Notes under the pieces: generated by a model
The model's input: the letters and a program-made list of their open reading frames with translations, nothing else
Databases searched by the model: none
What the model was told of the DNA's origin: nothing
Part shown: one piece after another, positions 44,652 to 53,429 of the stretch
Numbering within the stretch: the first letter of the stretch is position 1
How the letters are laid out: each line of letters starts with the position of its first letter
Assembly (NCBI RefSeq): GCF_017916475.1
Contig: NZ_JAFMTB010000002.1
Span: 186,001-250,000 of the forward strand
From: Patulibacter sp. SYSU D01012
GTDB taxonomy: Bacteria > Actinomycetota > Thermoleophilia > Solirubrobacterales > Solirubrobacteraceae
Direction: 5' to 3'
Length of the DNA: 64,000 nt
Made by a program: the position numbers and the translations under genes

Positions 44652-45320
44652 TCAGGGCAGCGGCGCGTCGACCCACGCGGTCCCGGCGGCCGCGGACGCC
44701 AGGCGGTGCTCGGCGCACCAGGCGGCCAGCCGGTCCTGCGCGCTCGGGGCGTCGTCGACCGCGACGGTCAGGGTGACGCCCTCCGCCCCGTAGGCGACGT
44801 CGGTGACGACCGCGTCCGTGCCGCGCAGCGCGTGCTCGGCGGCGCCGGCGCGCTCGTGCCCGACCGGGATCCGCACGAGGGCCCGCGGCCGGCGGACGGC
44901 GAGCGGCGCGCCGTCGAGCGCCGCCTGCACGGCGTCGCCGTACGCGCGCACCAGCCCGCCGGCGCCGAGCAGCGTGCCGCCGAACCAGCGCACGACGACG
45001 GCCGTCACGTCGGAGAGCGCCAGGTCCTCCCCCGCGACGTCGCGCACGGCCCCGTCGAGCACCGCCAGCATCGGGGCGCCGGCGGTGCCGGACGGCTCGC
45101 CGTCGTCGTTCGAGCGCCGGCGCTGCCGGTCCGCGCCCAGGATCCAGGCGGAGCAGTGGTGGCGCGCCGCGTGGTGCGCGCGGCGCAGCTCGGCGACGAG
45201 GGCGCGGGCGGCCTCCTCGTCCTCCGTGCGGCGCAGGACGGCGAGGAAGCGGCTGCGCTTGACCTCGATCTCCGCGGTCACGTCGCCGTCGCCGGCGAGC
45301 ACGAGGTGGGCGCCGCTCAC
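44652..45320 (-). CDS. IMPACT/YigZ family protein
   Basis: A 222-residue UPF0029 protein. The N-terminal domain has EIEVKRSRFLAVL and ARHHCSAWILG; the signature DDGEPSGTAGAPML is near 72-85; VVVRWFGGTLLGAGGLVRAY follows. The C-terminal DUF1949 domain is present. YIH1/IMPACT relatives regulate translation kinases in eukaryotes; the bacterial role is unclear. TAGGGT lies 7 nt upstream of the GTG start. Confidence 0.88.
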   Translation of the reverse strand: MSGAHLVLAGDGDVTAEIEVKRSRFLAVLRRTEDEEAARALVAELRRAHHAARHHCSAWILGADRQRRRSNDDGEPSGTAGAPMLAVLDGAVRDVAGEDLALSDVTAVVVRWFGGTLLGAGGLVRAYGDAVQAALDGAPLAVRRPRALVRIPVGHERAGAAEHALRGTDAVVTDVAYGAEGVTLTVAVDDAPSAQDRLAAWCAEHRLASAAAGTAWVDAPLP

Positions 45321-45342
45321 CTGCCCGACCCTAGTCCGGGGG

Positions 45343-45387
45343 CCGTCCGGGCGGTCGCGCGCCTCCCGTCGCGCGGCCGCCCGACGG
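45343..45387 (-). terminator. Terminator of the 13-gene sugar operon
   Basis: A long imperfect stem (45343-45361 with 45370-45387, about 17 paired bases with one bulge) and an 8-nt loop lie 3 bp beyond the last stop codon of the operon. Confidence 0.6.
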
Positions 45388-45390
45388 TCC

Positions 45391-46281
45391 TCAGCCCGCC
45401 GCGGTGGCGAGCTCCGCGCGCGTGCGCGCCTCCAGGCCCTTCAGGAACGCGAGGCCGTCGCGGACGAGCTCGTCCGAGCTCGGCGCCAGGTCGCGCCAGA
45501 TGCAGGTGCCGCTGCGCATGGCGTCCGAGATCTCCTCGAACGCCTCCAGGCCGACGTAGCCGCGGTAGCCGCCGGCGACGAGCGCGCGCATGATGCCCGC
45601 CCAGTCGACGGTGCCCGTGCCCGGCGTGCCGCGGTGGCTCTCGGACAGGTGGTAGTGGCAGAGGCGGTCGACGACCGACGCCGTGGCGGTCTCGAAGCTC
45701 GTCTCCTCCAGGTTCATGTGGTAGGCGTCGAGGTGCACCGCCGCGGCGGGACGGTCGATCAGCTCGACGAGCTCGAGCGCCTGCGCGGCGGTGTTGACGA
45801 GGTACGTCTCGTAGCGGTTGACCGCCTCGATCCCGAGGACCACGCCGAGCTCCTGCGCACGCTCCGCGACCCCGCGCAGCACCTCGGCGCTGCGGGCCAT
45901 GTCGTCGCGCGTCGGGCGGCGGTCCAGCCGTCCGCCCATCGCCGAGTAGATCACGCCGGTCATGACCGGCGCGCCCATCGCGGCGGCCGCCTCGACGCAC
46001 GCGAGCAGGTAGTCCCGGCCGGCGGCGCGCACCGCGGCGTCCTCCGCGCTGGGGTCGTGCGCGGCGTCCACCACCGTCGACGTGACGACGCCGATGCCGG
46101 CGGCCCGGCAGCGGTCGGCGATGGCCGCCGGGTCGACCTTCTCGAGCTCCATGAGCGGGATCTCGATCGCGTCGAGGCCGAGCTCGGCCGCGTGGTCGAC
46201 GAGCGGCAGGTCGTCGCTGCTCCAGCTCGACGTCCACGCGTAGGCGTGCACGGCGTAGGACAGGCCGTCGGTCATGGTCAT
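45391..46281 (-). CDS. TIM-barrel sugar isomerase/epimerase (AP_endonuc_2 fold)
   Basis: A 296-residue protein of the xylose-isomerase-like TIM-barrel family (IolE/IolI, tagatose-3-epimerase, AsbF relatives). Metal-site residues are visible: Glu in LGIEAVNRYETYL, Asp and His in AVHLDAYHMNLEE, His in HYHLSESHRG and Glu in GLEAFEE. It may isomerise a ketose or dehydrate a cyclitol. It is the last gene of the 13-gene operon and overlaps the shikimate-dehydrogenase-like gene by 4 bp, which suggests consecutive steps. Confidence 0.82.
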   Translation of the reverse strand: MTMTDGLSYAVHAYAWTSSWSSDDLPLVDHAAELGLDAIEIPLMELEKVDPAAIADRCRAAGIGVVTSTVVDAAHDPSAEDAAVRAAGRDYLLACVEAAAAMGAPVMTGVIYSAMGGRLDRRPTRDDMARSAEVLRGVAERAQELGVVLGIEAVNRYETYLVNTAAQALELVELIDRPAAAVHLDAYHMNLEETSFETATASVVDRLCHYHLSESHRGTPGTGTVDWAGIMRALVAGGYRGYVGLEAFEEISDAMRSGTCIWRDLAPSSDELVRDGLAFLKGLEARTRAELATAAG

Positions 46282-47237
46282 GCTCCTCGGTCGGGGGACG
46301 CGGCGCCCACGGGCGCCGGGCGGGCGAAGTCGGCGGCGTCGGCCAGGCGGTCGATCGTCGCCGCGTCGATCGGCACGGCGAAGACCTCCTCGATGACGGA
46401 CGTCCAGCCGAAGATGAAGTACCGCCAGCCGTCGTGCACGGTCAGCCCGCGGGCCTGCTCCTGGGCGCGGGCCTGGCGCAGGAAGTCGAGCTCGCCGCGG
46501 TAGTTCAGCTCCCAGACGATGCCGCGCTCGGGGAAGACGGCGTCGTCGGTGAGGGGGCTGCCCGGGCGGTCCTTGCCCATGCCGGTGGCGTTGACGACGA
46601 GCGAGCCGGCCGGCAGCGCGGCCAGCAGGCGGTCGGCGGCGCCGTCGGCCGCGTCGGCGTAGAGCACGTCGGCGCCGGGGTGCTGCGCCTCCTGCAGGCG
46701 CCGCAGCGCGTCCAGGCGGCCGCCGTCGCGGTCGACGACGGTGATGCGGGCGGGCCGCTCGGCCGCGGCCGACGGCCGCAGCAGGTGCAGCACGATCGCC
46801 ACCCCCGCGCCGCCGGCGCCGAGCACGAGCGCCTCGGCGTCCCCGCCGGCCCAGTGGCGAGCGGGCAGCACGTCCTCGAGCGCCCGGCCCGCGGTGATCG
46901 GATCCTTGGCCGCGCCGTGGAGGGCCCCGTCGCGCTTGAAGACGCACGAGACCTCGCCGTACGTGCGCGCGTTCGCGTCGAGCTCGTCGAAGAGGTCGTG
47001 CGCCGCCTCGTACAGGTCGATCTTGTGCGTCGTCACCAGCGCGCCCAGGTTGTCCGGGTCGTCGCGCAGCATCGCGACGGTGTCCCGGTAGCGCTCGCGC
47101 GGCGCGCCGATCGGCAGGTCGCACGGCAGCATCTCGACGTCGTCGCCCAGGCCCAGGACGTCGCGCCAGCGCGGGAAGATCCGCATGATCGACGACGACC
47201 CGGTCGTGACGCCGACGAACGTGAACCGCCGCGGCAT
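46278..47237 (-). CDS. Atypical shikimate-dehydrogenase-like oxidoreductase
   Basis: A 319-residue two-domain protein. The N-terminal substrate domain keeps the catalytic Lys of shikimate dehydrogenases (VTTHKIDLY, about Lys71) and the Asp in GAAKDPITAG (about Asp111). The shikimate-carboxylate SxS loop is changed (GSSSIMRIFP) and GAVNT is replaced by GEVSCV. The C-terminal Rossmann domain has VLGAGGAGVAIVLHLL and NATGMGKDRPGSPL. It is therefore unlikely to be AroE; a sugar-acid or cyclitol dehydrogenase is more likely. It lies between the aldolase and the TIM-barrel epimerase genes. Confidence 0.75.
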   Translation of the reverse strand: MPRRFTFVGVTTGSSSIMRIFPRWRDVLGLGDDVEMLPCDLPIGAPRERYRDTVAMLRDDPDNLGALVTTHKIDLYEAAHDLFDELDANARTYGEVSCVFKRDGALHGAAKDPITAGRALEDVLPARHWAGGDAEALVLGAGGAGVAIVLHLLRPSAAAERPARITVVDRDGGRLDALRRLQEAQHPGADVLYADAADGAADRLLAALPAGSLVVNATGMGKDRPGSPLTDDAVFPERGIVWELNYRGELDFLRQARAQEQARGLTVHDGWRYFIFGWTSVIEEVFAVPIDAATIDRLADAADFARPAPVGAASPDRGA

Positions 47238-47238
47238 C

Positions 47239-47901
47239 TCAGGCCTCCACCGGCGCGCGCGCCGCGCGGGCGGCCTCGGCGAACGTGCGGGCGCGGGCGG
47301 TCAGCTCGTCCCAGCGCCCGTCCGCGACGAGCGCCGACGGCGTCAGCTCGCTCCCCGCCCCCACCGCGAGCGCGCCGGCGGCCAGCCACGCCGCGATGTC
47401 GGGCGCGTCGATGCCGCCGGTCGGCACGACCCGCAGCTCGGGGAACGGTCCGCGCAGGGCGCGCAGGTGCCGGGGGCCGCCGAGCGACGCGGGGAAGAGC
47501 TTGACGACGTCGGCGCCGGCGTCGAGCGCGCGCGCCACCTCGCTCGGCGTGAACGTCCCCGGCAGCACGAGGCGGCCGCTGCCCTGCATCGCCGCGAACA
47601 GCTCGGGGTCGAAGTGCGGCGTGACGAGGAAGTCGGCGCCCGCGTCGAGCGCCGCGGCCAGCTGCGCCGGGGTGCGGACCGTGCCGGCGCCGAGCAGCAG
47701 CTCGTCGCCGTGCTCGGCGCGCACGCGGGCGAGGGCGTCCTCGGCCCCGGGCGTGGTGAACGTCAGCTCGATGGCGGTGATGCCGCCCGCGAGCAGCGCG
47801 GCGGACAGCCGGACGGCCTCCTCGGCGCCCGGCGCGCGGACGACGGCGACGACGGCCGCGTCGGCGAGCCGCGCGAGGGCGGCGGTGTGGTCGGTGGTCA
47901 T
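47239..47901 (-). CDS. KDPG/KHG-type class I aldolase
   Basis: A 220-residue class I aldolase. Glu45 in AIELTFTTPGA and the Schiff-base Lys134 in DVVKLFPAS are in place, with GAGTV at 71-75. The family cleaves 2-keto-3-deoxy-6-phosphogluconate or related 2-keto-3-deoxy (phospho)sugar acids to pyruvate and an aldehyde. No dehydratase that would make such a substrate is encoded in the operon, so the real substrate may differ. Overlaps the upstream dehydrogenase gene by 4 bp. Confidence 0.85.
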   Translation of the reverse strand: MTTDHTAALARLADAAVVAVVRAPGAEEAVRLSAALLAGGITAIELTFTTPGAEDALARVRAEHGDELLLGAGTVRTPAQLAAALDAGADFLVTPHFDPELFAAMQGSGRLVLPGTFTPSEVARALDAGADVVKLFPASLGGPRHLRALRGPFPELRVVPTGGIDAPDIAAWLAAGALAVGAGSELTPSALVADGRWDELTARARTFAEAARAARAPVEA

Positions 47902-48872
47902 GCTCGGTCTCCGGTCGGAGGGACGGGGAAGCGGGGCGTGCCGTCCTCGAGGACGGTCAGCAGCTCCTGCACCGCGGTCAGGCCCATGGCGGTGACGGCC
48001 TCGCGGGTGTGCGGCGCGGCGTGCGGCGTGACGATCACGTCGGGGCGGCCGAGCAGCGGGTGGTCGGGGGCGGGCGGCTCGTCGCGCAGCGTGTCGAGCG
48101 CCGCGCCCGCCAGGTGGCCGGCGTCGAGCGCCGCGACGAGGTCCTCCTCGACGACGAGCTCGCCGCGCGCGGTGTTGACGAGCAGCGCGCCGCGCGGCAT
48201 CCGCGCCAGCAGCGCCGCGTCGACCATGTCGCGCGTCGCGGGCAGCGCCGGCAGGTGCAGCGACAGGACGTCCGCCTGCGCGACCACCTCGTCGCGGGGC
48301 AGCAGCAGCACGCCCTGCGGCGCCTCGCGGACCGCCGGGTCGAACGCCACGACGCGGGCGCCGAGCGCCACCAGGCGCCGGGCGGTCGCCGCGCCGATGC
48401 GGCCCAGGCCCAGCAGGCCGACCGTGCTGCCGGCCAGCTCGCGGCCGCGCTGCACCGCCCAAGCGCCGTCGCGGACCGTCCGGTCGCCCGCGGCGATCCG
48501 ACGCAGCCCGGCGAGGATCAGCCCGAGCGCGAACTCGGCGACGGCCTCGGCGTTCGCGCCCGGCGTGTTGGTCACGACGACGCCGTGCTCGGCGGCCGCG
48601 CGCAGGTCGATGCGGTCGACGCCCGCGCCGTAGCGGGCGATCACGCGCAAGCGCGGCGCCGCGGCGAAGACGGAGGCGTCGATCTCGTCCAGTCCGGCCA
48701 GGAGCGCGTCGACGTCGCCGACCCGCTCGCGCAGCTCGCCCGCGGTCATCGGCCGGCCCAGGTCGTTGCCGCGCACCTCCCCCACGGCCGCCTCCAGGCG
48801 CGTCCGCGGAGCCGGGTCCACGCTGGCGAACGAGCGCGGCGTGACGAGCACGGTGGCGTCGGCGGCCCTCAT
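47898..48872 (-). CDS. D-2-hydroxyacid dehydrogenase (phosphoglycerate dehydrogenase-like)
   Basis: A 324-residue NAD-dependent D-isomer-specific 2-hydroxyacid dehydrogenase. GLLGLGRIGAATA is the Rossmann motif (about 146-158). The catalytic triad is Arg in NTARGELV, Glu in the DEPP segment and His in VTPHAAPHT. There is no ACT domain, so it is not a full serine-pathway SerA. In this operon it could reduce or oxidise a 2-keto/2-hydroxy sugar acid such as glycerate or tartronate semialdehyde products. Confidence 0.85.
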   Translation of the reverse strand: MRAADATVLVTPRSFASVDPAPRTRLEAAVGEVRGNDLGRPMTAGELRERVGDVDALLAGLDEIDASVFAAAPRLRVIARYGAGVDRIDLRAAAEHGVVVTNTPGANAEAVAEFALGLILAGLRRIAAGDRTVRDGAWAVQRGRELAGSTVGLLGLGRIGAATARRLVALGARVVAFDPAVREAPQGVLLLPRDEVVAQADVLSLHLPALPATRDMVDAALLARMPRGALLVNTARGELVVEEDLVAALDAGHLAGAALDTLRDEPPAPDHPLLGRPDVIVTPHAAPHTREAVTAMGLTAVQELLTVLEDGTPRFPVPPTGDRA

Positions 48873-49795
48873 GCCGTCACCGCCGGGGCGTCCGCGGTGG
48901 CCAGGAGCGTCGCGGCCGTGCGGCCGCGCAGCCCCGCGAGCGCGTCGGCGGGCACGCCGGCGGCCTCCAGGCGCGGCAGCACCGTCGCGGGCAGCGCCCG
49001 CAGGCCCGGGCCGCCGCCCGTCCGCCACGCGGCGGCGTCGACGAGGTCGAGCCCCAGCGTGATGCGGCCGGCGTGGCCGTCCTCGACCATCCCGAGCAGC
49101 AGCGGCCACACGCGCTCCTCCGGCCGCCACTTCGCTCGGACGAACGTGTCGTAGCCCAGCACGAAGCCGGCGGCGACGAGCTCGGCGTGCAGCCCGCGGT
49201 CGGGCCGCTTGTCCACGTGCGAGAGCTGCACCGCGCCCGGCGCCACGCCGGCGTCCGCGACGGCGGCGAGCAGGCCGTCGAGCGGCCCCTCGGCCTCGGT
49301 GTGGACGATCGTGCCCACGCCCGCCTCCGCGGCGGCCCGCAGCGCGGCCCGCAGCAGCGCGGCCTCGCCGGGATCGCTCCCCGTCCAGGCGGCCTTCACG
49401 ACGCCCGCGCGGACGTCCGGCGCCTCGGCCAGGCCGCCCTGCAGCTCGGCGGCGAAGCGGGCGTGCGCCGCGTCCTCGTCCTGCGCCCACGGACCGGTGC
49501 CCGGCGCGTAGTGGCGGCGCAGGTGGAAGCCCGTCGCGGCGACGACGGCCACGCCCGTGGCCCGCGAGAGCCGCGCCAGGACCGCGCCGTCGCGGCCGCA
49601 GCCGCCGGGCTGGCAGTCGACGACGAGCTCGCCGCCCGCCGCCGCCAGGCCCCGCAGCTCCGCCTCGGCGGCGGCCTCGTCCGCGAGCACCGGCGACCCC
49701 GGGGGCCCCGGGGCGATGTGGAGGTGCGCGTGCGCGTCGACCGTCCGCACGTCGGACGGGTCGACGGGGCCGCGCACCGTGCGGATGGCGCTCAC
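48869..49795 (-). CDS. Phosphotriesterase-family metal hydrolase
   Basis: A 308-residue amidohydrolase-superfamily protein of the phosphotriesterase (PTE/PHP) type. Metal ligands appear in order: His22 and His24 in DAHAHLH, Lys134 in GVVKAAW (probably carboxylated), His165 in IVHTEAE, His193 in LSHVDKRPD and a late Asp in TLGLDLVD. Relatives include sugar lactonases, which would fit between a sugar dehydrogenase and an aldolase. GTG start, overlapping the alcohol dehydrogenase stop by 4 bp. Confidence 0.8.
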   Translation of the reverse strand: MSAIRTVRGPVDPSDVRTVDAHAHLHIAPGPPGSPVLADEAAAEAELRGLAAAGGELVVDCQPGGCGRDGAVLARLSRATGVAVVAATGFHLRRHYAPGTGPWAQDEDAAHARFAAELQGGLAEAPDVRAGVVKAAWTGSDPGEAALLRAALRAAAEAGVGTIVHTEAEGPLDGLLAAVADAGVAPGAVQLSHVDKRPDRGLHAELVAAGFVLGYDTFVRAKWRPEERVWPLLLGMVEDGHAGRITLGLDLVDAAAWRTGGGPGLRALPATVLPRLEAAGVPADALAGLRGRTAATLLATADAPAVTA

Positions 49796-50829
49796 GGCTC
49801 GAGCACCACCCGCAGCGCCTCGCCGGCGCGTGCGGCCGCGAAGCCCTGCAGCGCGTCCTCGAGCGGCAGCCGCTCGCTGACGAGCGCGGGCGTGTCGATG
49901 CGGCCCGCGAGCACCAGGTCGAGCGCCTCGCGGCAGTCGTCCCGCGTGCACGCGGTGGTGCCGGTGACGACGAGCTCCTTGTAGTGGATGAGGTTCGTGT
50001 CGAGCACGACCTCGGAGCGCCCGCGCGGCAGGCCGCCGAAGAAGTTGATCCGGCCGCCGGTCGCGGCCAGCTCGAGCGCCTGCGCCTGCGTCGCCGCGAT
50101 CGGCGCCGCCGTGATGACGACGTCGACGCCGCGCCCCTCGGTCTGCTCGGCGACGAGCGCCGCGACGTCCTGGCTCGTCGGGTCGACGGTGACGTCGGCC
50201 CCGAAGGCCTCGGCCTGGGCGCGCCGCCGCTCGCTCGGCTCGCTGACGACCACCCGCGCGGCGCCCTTCGCCCGGGCGACGAGCACGTGCATCAGGCCGA
50301 TCGGCCCGGCGCCGACCACCAGGACGACGTCGCCCGGGCCCACCGAGCACGCCCGCGCGCCGCGCAGCACGCACGCCAGGGGCTCGACGAGCGCGATCGG
50401 CGCGGGGTCCAGCTCGTCCGGCACCGGCATGACGCTGCCGTGGGCGATGACGTCCTCGCCCAGCAGCACGTACTCCGCGAAGCCGCCGTCGCGCGTGATG
50501 CCGATGGCGTTCGGCGACGCGCAGATGTTCTCGCGGCCCGCGAGGCACTGCGGGCAGCGGCCGCAGCCCAGGTTGGGCGCGACGAACGCGCGGCCGAGCG
50601 CCAGATCCGTGCCGTCGCCGAGCGCGACGACGTCGCCGGCGATCTCGTGCCCGGGCACGCGGACGGTGCCGGGGCCGTAGGCGCGGTGGTGGCCGGCCTG
50701 GATGCGCAGGTCGGTGCCGCAGACGCCGCAGGAGCGCACCCGCAGCAGCGCCTCGCCGGGACCGGGCTCGGGGTCGGCCCGGTCCTCCAGGCGCAGGTCG
50801 TCGGGCCCGTGGTAGGCGAGGACGCGCAT
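49792..50829 (-). CDS. Zinc-dependent medium-chain alcohol (polyol) dehydrogenase
   Basis: A 345-residue MDR enzyme. Catalytic zinc ligands are Cys37 (GVCGTD) and His61-Glu62 (PGHE); the structural zinc is bound by Cys89, Cys92, Cys95 and Cys103. The Rossmann motif is VVGAGPIGLMHVL. It resembles sorbitol/threonine-type dehydrogenases and should oxidise a polyol or sugar hydroxyl with NAD(P). It shares one base with the adjacent Gfo/Idh gene (TGATG junction). Confidence 0.87.
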   Translation of the reverse strand: MRVLAYHGPDDLRLEDRADPEPGPGEALLRVRSCGVCGTDLRIQAGHHRAYGPGTVRVPGHEIAGDVVALGDGTDLALGRAFVAPNLGCGRCPQCLAGRENICASPNAIGITRDGGFAEYVLLGEDVIAHGSVMPVPDELDPAPIALVEPLACVLRGARACSVGPGDVVLVVGAGPIGLMHVLVARAKGAARVVVSEPSERRRAQAEAFGADVTVDPTSQDVAALVAEQTEGRGVDVVITAAPIAATQAQALELAATGGRINFFGGLPRGRSEVVLDTNLIHYKELVVTGTTACTRDDCREALDLVLAGRIDTPALVSERLPLEDALQGFAAARAGEALRVVLEP

Positions 50830-51872
50830 CAGGCGGTCACCTCGCCCGCGGTCACCTCGTCGAGGCGCACGGGCCGCTCCTCCTGCCACGAGCGGTTGGC
50901 GGCCAGGACGGCCGCGACGGCGTGGCGGCCGTCCTCGGCGGTGACCGGCACGGGCGCGCCGTCGAGGATCGCCGCCACGAAGGCGTCGAGCTCGGCGACG
51001 TAGCCGGGCGCGAAGCGCTGCGGCCAGCCGTGGTGGATCGGGGTGATCGCGCCGACGGTGCGGTCGCGCACCTCGATGAGCGCGGTCCCGCGGACGTCGC
51101 CGATGATCAGCACGCCCTCCGTGCCGAGCACCTCGACGCGGCCGTCGTAGCCGTAGTCGGCCGGGCACGTGCCGTCGATCGTGCCGAGCGCCTCGTTCGC
51201 GAAGCGCAGCGAGACGACGGCGTTGTCGTAGAACTGGTCGGCGGTGACGCCGCGCGCGGCGCCCTTGCGGTTCGTCACCTCGGCGTAGACGCGCTCGATC
51301 GGCGCGCCCGCGAGCCAGCGCACGCAGTCGAAGTCGTGCGAGTTGACCTCGGCGAGCATGCCGTTGGACCGCGACAGGTCGTGCGCCCACGCCGGCGGCA
51401 GGCCGGGACCGCGGGTCAGCGACTTCACGATCATCGGCTCGCCGATCTGCCCCGCCTCGATCCGGGCCTTCGCCTCGGCGAACTCGGGCTGGAAGCGCCG
51501 CATGAAGCCCAGCTGCAGCACGACGCCGGCGCGCGCGGCGGCGGCCTCGACGTCGTCGCACTCCTGCAGCGAGATCGCCATCGGCTTCTCGAGGAAGACG
51601 TGCAGACCGGCCTCGGCGGCCTCCACCGCCAGGTCGCGGTGGGTGTGCGTCGGCGTCGCGATGAAGACGGCGTCGAGCGGGCCGGCGGCCAGCGCCTCCT
51701 CCAGCGACGGGTAGGTCGGCGGCGCGCCGACCTCGGCCGCGAACCGCTGCGCGGCCTCGGCGTTCTGGTCGATCACCGCGACGAGGTCGGCGCGGGCGTG
51801 ACGCGCGATGTTGCGCGCGTGGACGAGGCCGGCGCGGCCGGCGCCGATCGAGGCGACGCACAGGCGGCTCAT
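50829..51872 (-). CDS. Gfo/Idh/MocA-family oxidoreductase (inositol dehydrogenase-like)
   Basis: A 347-residue NAD(P)-dependent sugar or cyclitol dehydrogenase. The nucleotide motif is GAGRAGLVH (10-18), the EKP motif is at 95-97 in FLEKPMA, and the substrate loop has SHDFDCVRWLAG with the catalytic His. The closest functional relatives by motif are inositol 2-dehydrogenases. It may act on the same sugar as the neighbouring zinc dehydrogenase, or on an epimer. Overlaps the kinase gene by 4 bp. Confidence 0.87.
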   Translation of the reverse strand: MSRLCVASIGAGRAGLVHARNIARHARADLVAVIDQNAEAAQRFAAEVGAPPTYPSLEEALAAGPLDAVFIATPTHTHRDLAVEAAEAGLHVFLEKPMAISLQECDDVEAAAARAGVVLQLGFMRRFQPEFAEAKARIEAGQIGEPMIVKSLTRGPGLPPAWAHDLSRSNGMLAEVNSHDFDCVRWLAGAPIERVYAEVTNRKGAARGVTADQFYDNAVVSLRFANEALGTIDGTCPADYGYDGRVEVLGTEGVLIIGDVRGTALIEVRDRTVGAITPIHHGWPQRFAPGYVAELDAFVAAILDGAPVPVTAEDGRHAVAAVLAANRSWQEERPVRLDEVTAGEVTA

Positions 51873-53425
51873 GCCCGGGCCTCCGTCGCGACGGCGGCCC
51901 GGTGGGCGGCGAGGCGGTCGAACGGCTCGTCGAGCCGGGCCACGACGTCGCGGTAGACGTCGAAGAGGTCGCGGTACACGCTGGTGTCCTTCGGTCGGGG
52001 TGAGGTGCGGTCGGCCACGGGCGCGGCGCGCTCCGCGGCGTCGGCGAGGTCGTCGACGAGGCCGACGGCGGTGCCGGCGATCAGCGCGGCGCCCCAGCAG
52101 GACACGTCGCCGACCGTCGCCGTCGCGTACGGGACGCCCAGGACGGACGCCTTGATCTGGTTCCAGACGGCGCTGCGCGCGCCGCCGCCGATCACCCGGG
52201 CCTCCGTGAGCTCGAGCGTCGGGTTCAGGGTGCGGAGGCGCTCGAGGTAGAGCGCGTACTCGTAGGCGACGCCCTCGAGCATCGCCTTCGCCAGGTGCCG
52301 GCGGCCGTGGCCGCGTCGCAGCCCGACCCAGGCGCCGCCCATGTCGGGGCTGCTCGGCAGGATGCGCCCGTCGAGGTGCGGGACGAAGACGAGCCCGTCC
52401 GCGCCCGCCGGCAGGTCCTCCAGCCCGGCGACGAGGTCGGCGAAGCCGGGGCGTGGGATCCGCTCGTCGCCGTCGTGCAGCAGGTCGCAGAACCAGTCCA
52501 CGAGCGAGCCGCCCGACAGGTACGCGAGCGGGATCCACAGCCCCTCGACGGCGCCGCGCATCAGGATGAGCGTGCGGCCGTCCACGTCGGGGCGGTACTC
52601 CGCCGTGGCGCCCGCGAGGATCGCCGCGGTCCCGGCGGTGTCGAGCAGGCGGCCGGGACGCACGAGGCCGGCGCCGAGGGCGCCCGCCGCCGTGTCGCCC
52701 AGGCCCGCGGCCACGGGGGTGCCGGGCCGCAGGCCGCAGTGGCCCGCCGCCGCGGCCGTCAGGGTGCCGACGACGGTCGTCGACGGGACGATCCGCGGCA
52801 GCTGGTCGGGCCGGATGCCGACCGCGTCGACCAGGCGCGGGGACCACTCCCCCGCCCGCGCGTCGACGAGGCCGGTGAAGTGCAGGTAGCTCGGGTCGAT
52901 GAACGCGTCGTCGCCCGCCAGGCCGCACAGCCGCCCGGCGACGTACGCGCCGGGCATGACGAACGCCCGCATCCGCGCCAGCTCCTCCGGCCGGTTGCGG
53001 GCCCACCAGCGCAGCTTCGGGCCGTGGTTGACCATCGGCGGGCAGCCGGTCAGGCGGGTCAGCTCGTCGCCGAGCTCGCGGTCGAGGGCGTCCCGCTCGT
53101 CGCGGCAGCGGGTGTCGAGCCACGAGTCGTACGGCAGCGCGGGGCGCCAGTCGCGGTCGACGCCGAGCATCCCCGCCATCTGGCCCGTGACCGCCAGGCC
53201 CGCCACGCGCGCCGGATCGGCGCCCGCGGCCTCCATCGCCCGGCGGATCGTGTCCGTCGCCGCGGCGTAGAACGCGTCGGGGTCCTGGTCGACCTCGCCG
53301 GGGCCGTGCCAGCGCAGCTCGGTCGGCGCGGTGGCCGCGCCGAGCTGCGTGCCGTCGGCCGTGAAGACGGCGGCCTTCGTGGCCGTCGTCCCCAGGTCGA
53401 CGCCGATGAGCAGGTCGTCCGTCAC
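51869..53425 (-). CDS. FGGY-family carbohydrate kinase (xylulokinase-like)
   Basis: A 518-residue ATP-dependent sugar kinase. The N-terminal phosphate loop is GVDLGTTATKAAVF (8-21), a GQMAGML segment near 84 and WLDTRC near 103 are typical of xylulokinases, and the adenosine motif VIGGGARSAVWNQIKASVLG is near 415. The substrate is likely a ketose or polyol brought in by the linked ABC importer. Overlaps the Gfo/Idh gene by 4 bp and follows the cupin isomerase gene by 4 bp. Confidence 0.88.
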   Translation of the reverse strand: MTDDLLIGVDLGTTATKAAVFTADGTQLGAATAPTELRWHGPGEVDQDPDAFYAAATDTIRRAMEAAGADPARVAGLAVTGQMAGMLGVDRDWRPALPYDSWLDTRCRDERDALDRELGDELTRLTGCPPMVNHGPKLRWWARNRPEELARMRAFVMPGAYVAGRLCGLAGDDAFIDPSYLHFTGLVDARAGEWSPRLVDAVGIRPDQLPRIVPSTTVVGTLTAAAAGHCGLRPGTPVAAGLGDTAAGALGAGLVRPGRLLDTAGTAAILAGATAEYRPDVDGRTLILMRGAVEGLWIPLAYLSGGSLVDWFCDLLHDGDERIPRPGFADLVAGLEDLPAGADGLVFVPHLDGRILPSSPDMGGAWVGLRRGHGRRHLAKAMLEGVAYEYALYLERLRTLNPTLELTEARVIGGGARSAVWNQIKASVLGVPYATATVGDVSCWGAALIAGTAVGLVDDLADAAERAAPVADRTSPRPKDTSVYRDLFDVYRDVVARLDEPFDRLAAHRAAVATEARA

Positions 53426-53429
53426 GGCC

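Noticed and set aside
41704-44793. A 1029-residue plus-strand open frame over ftsK
   Set aside because: Antisense shadow of FtsK; composition is the reverse-strand image of its codons.
46278-47237. Annotation as housekeeping aroE
   Set aside because: The shikimate-binding SxS loop and GAVNT motif are missing and the gene is embedded in a sugar operon.
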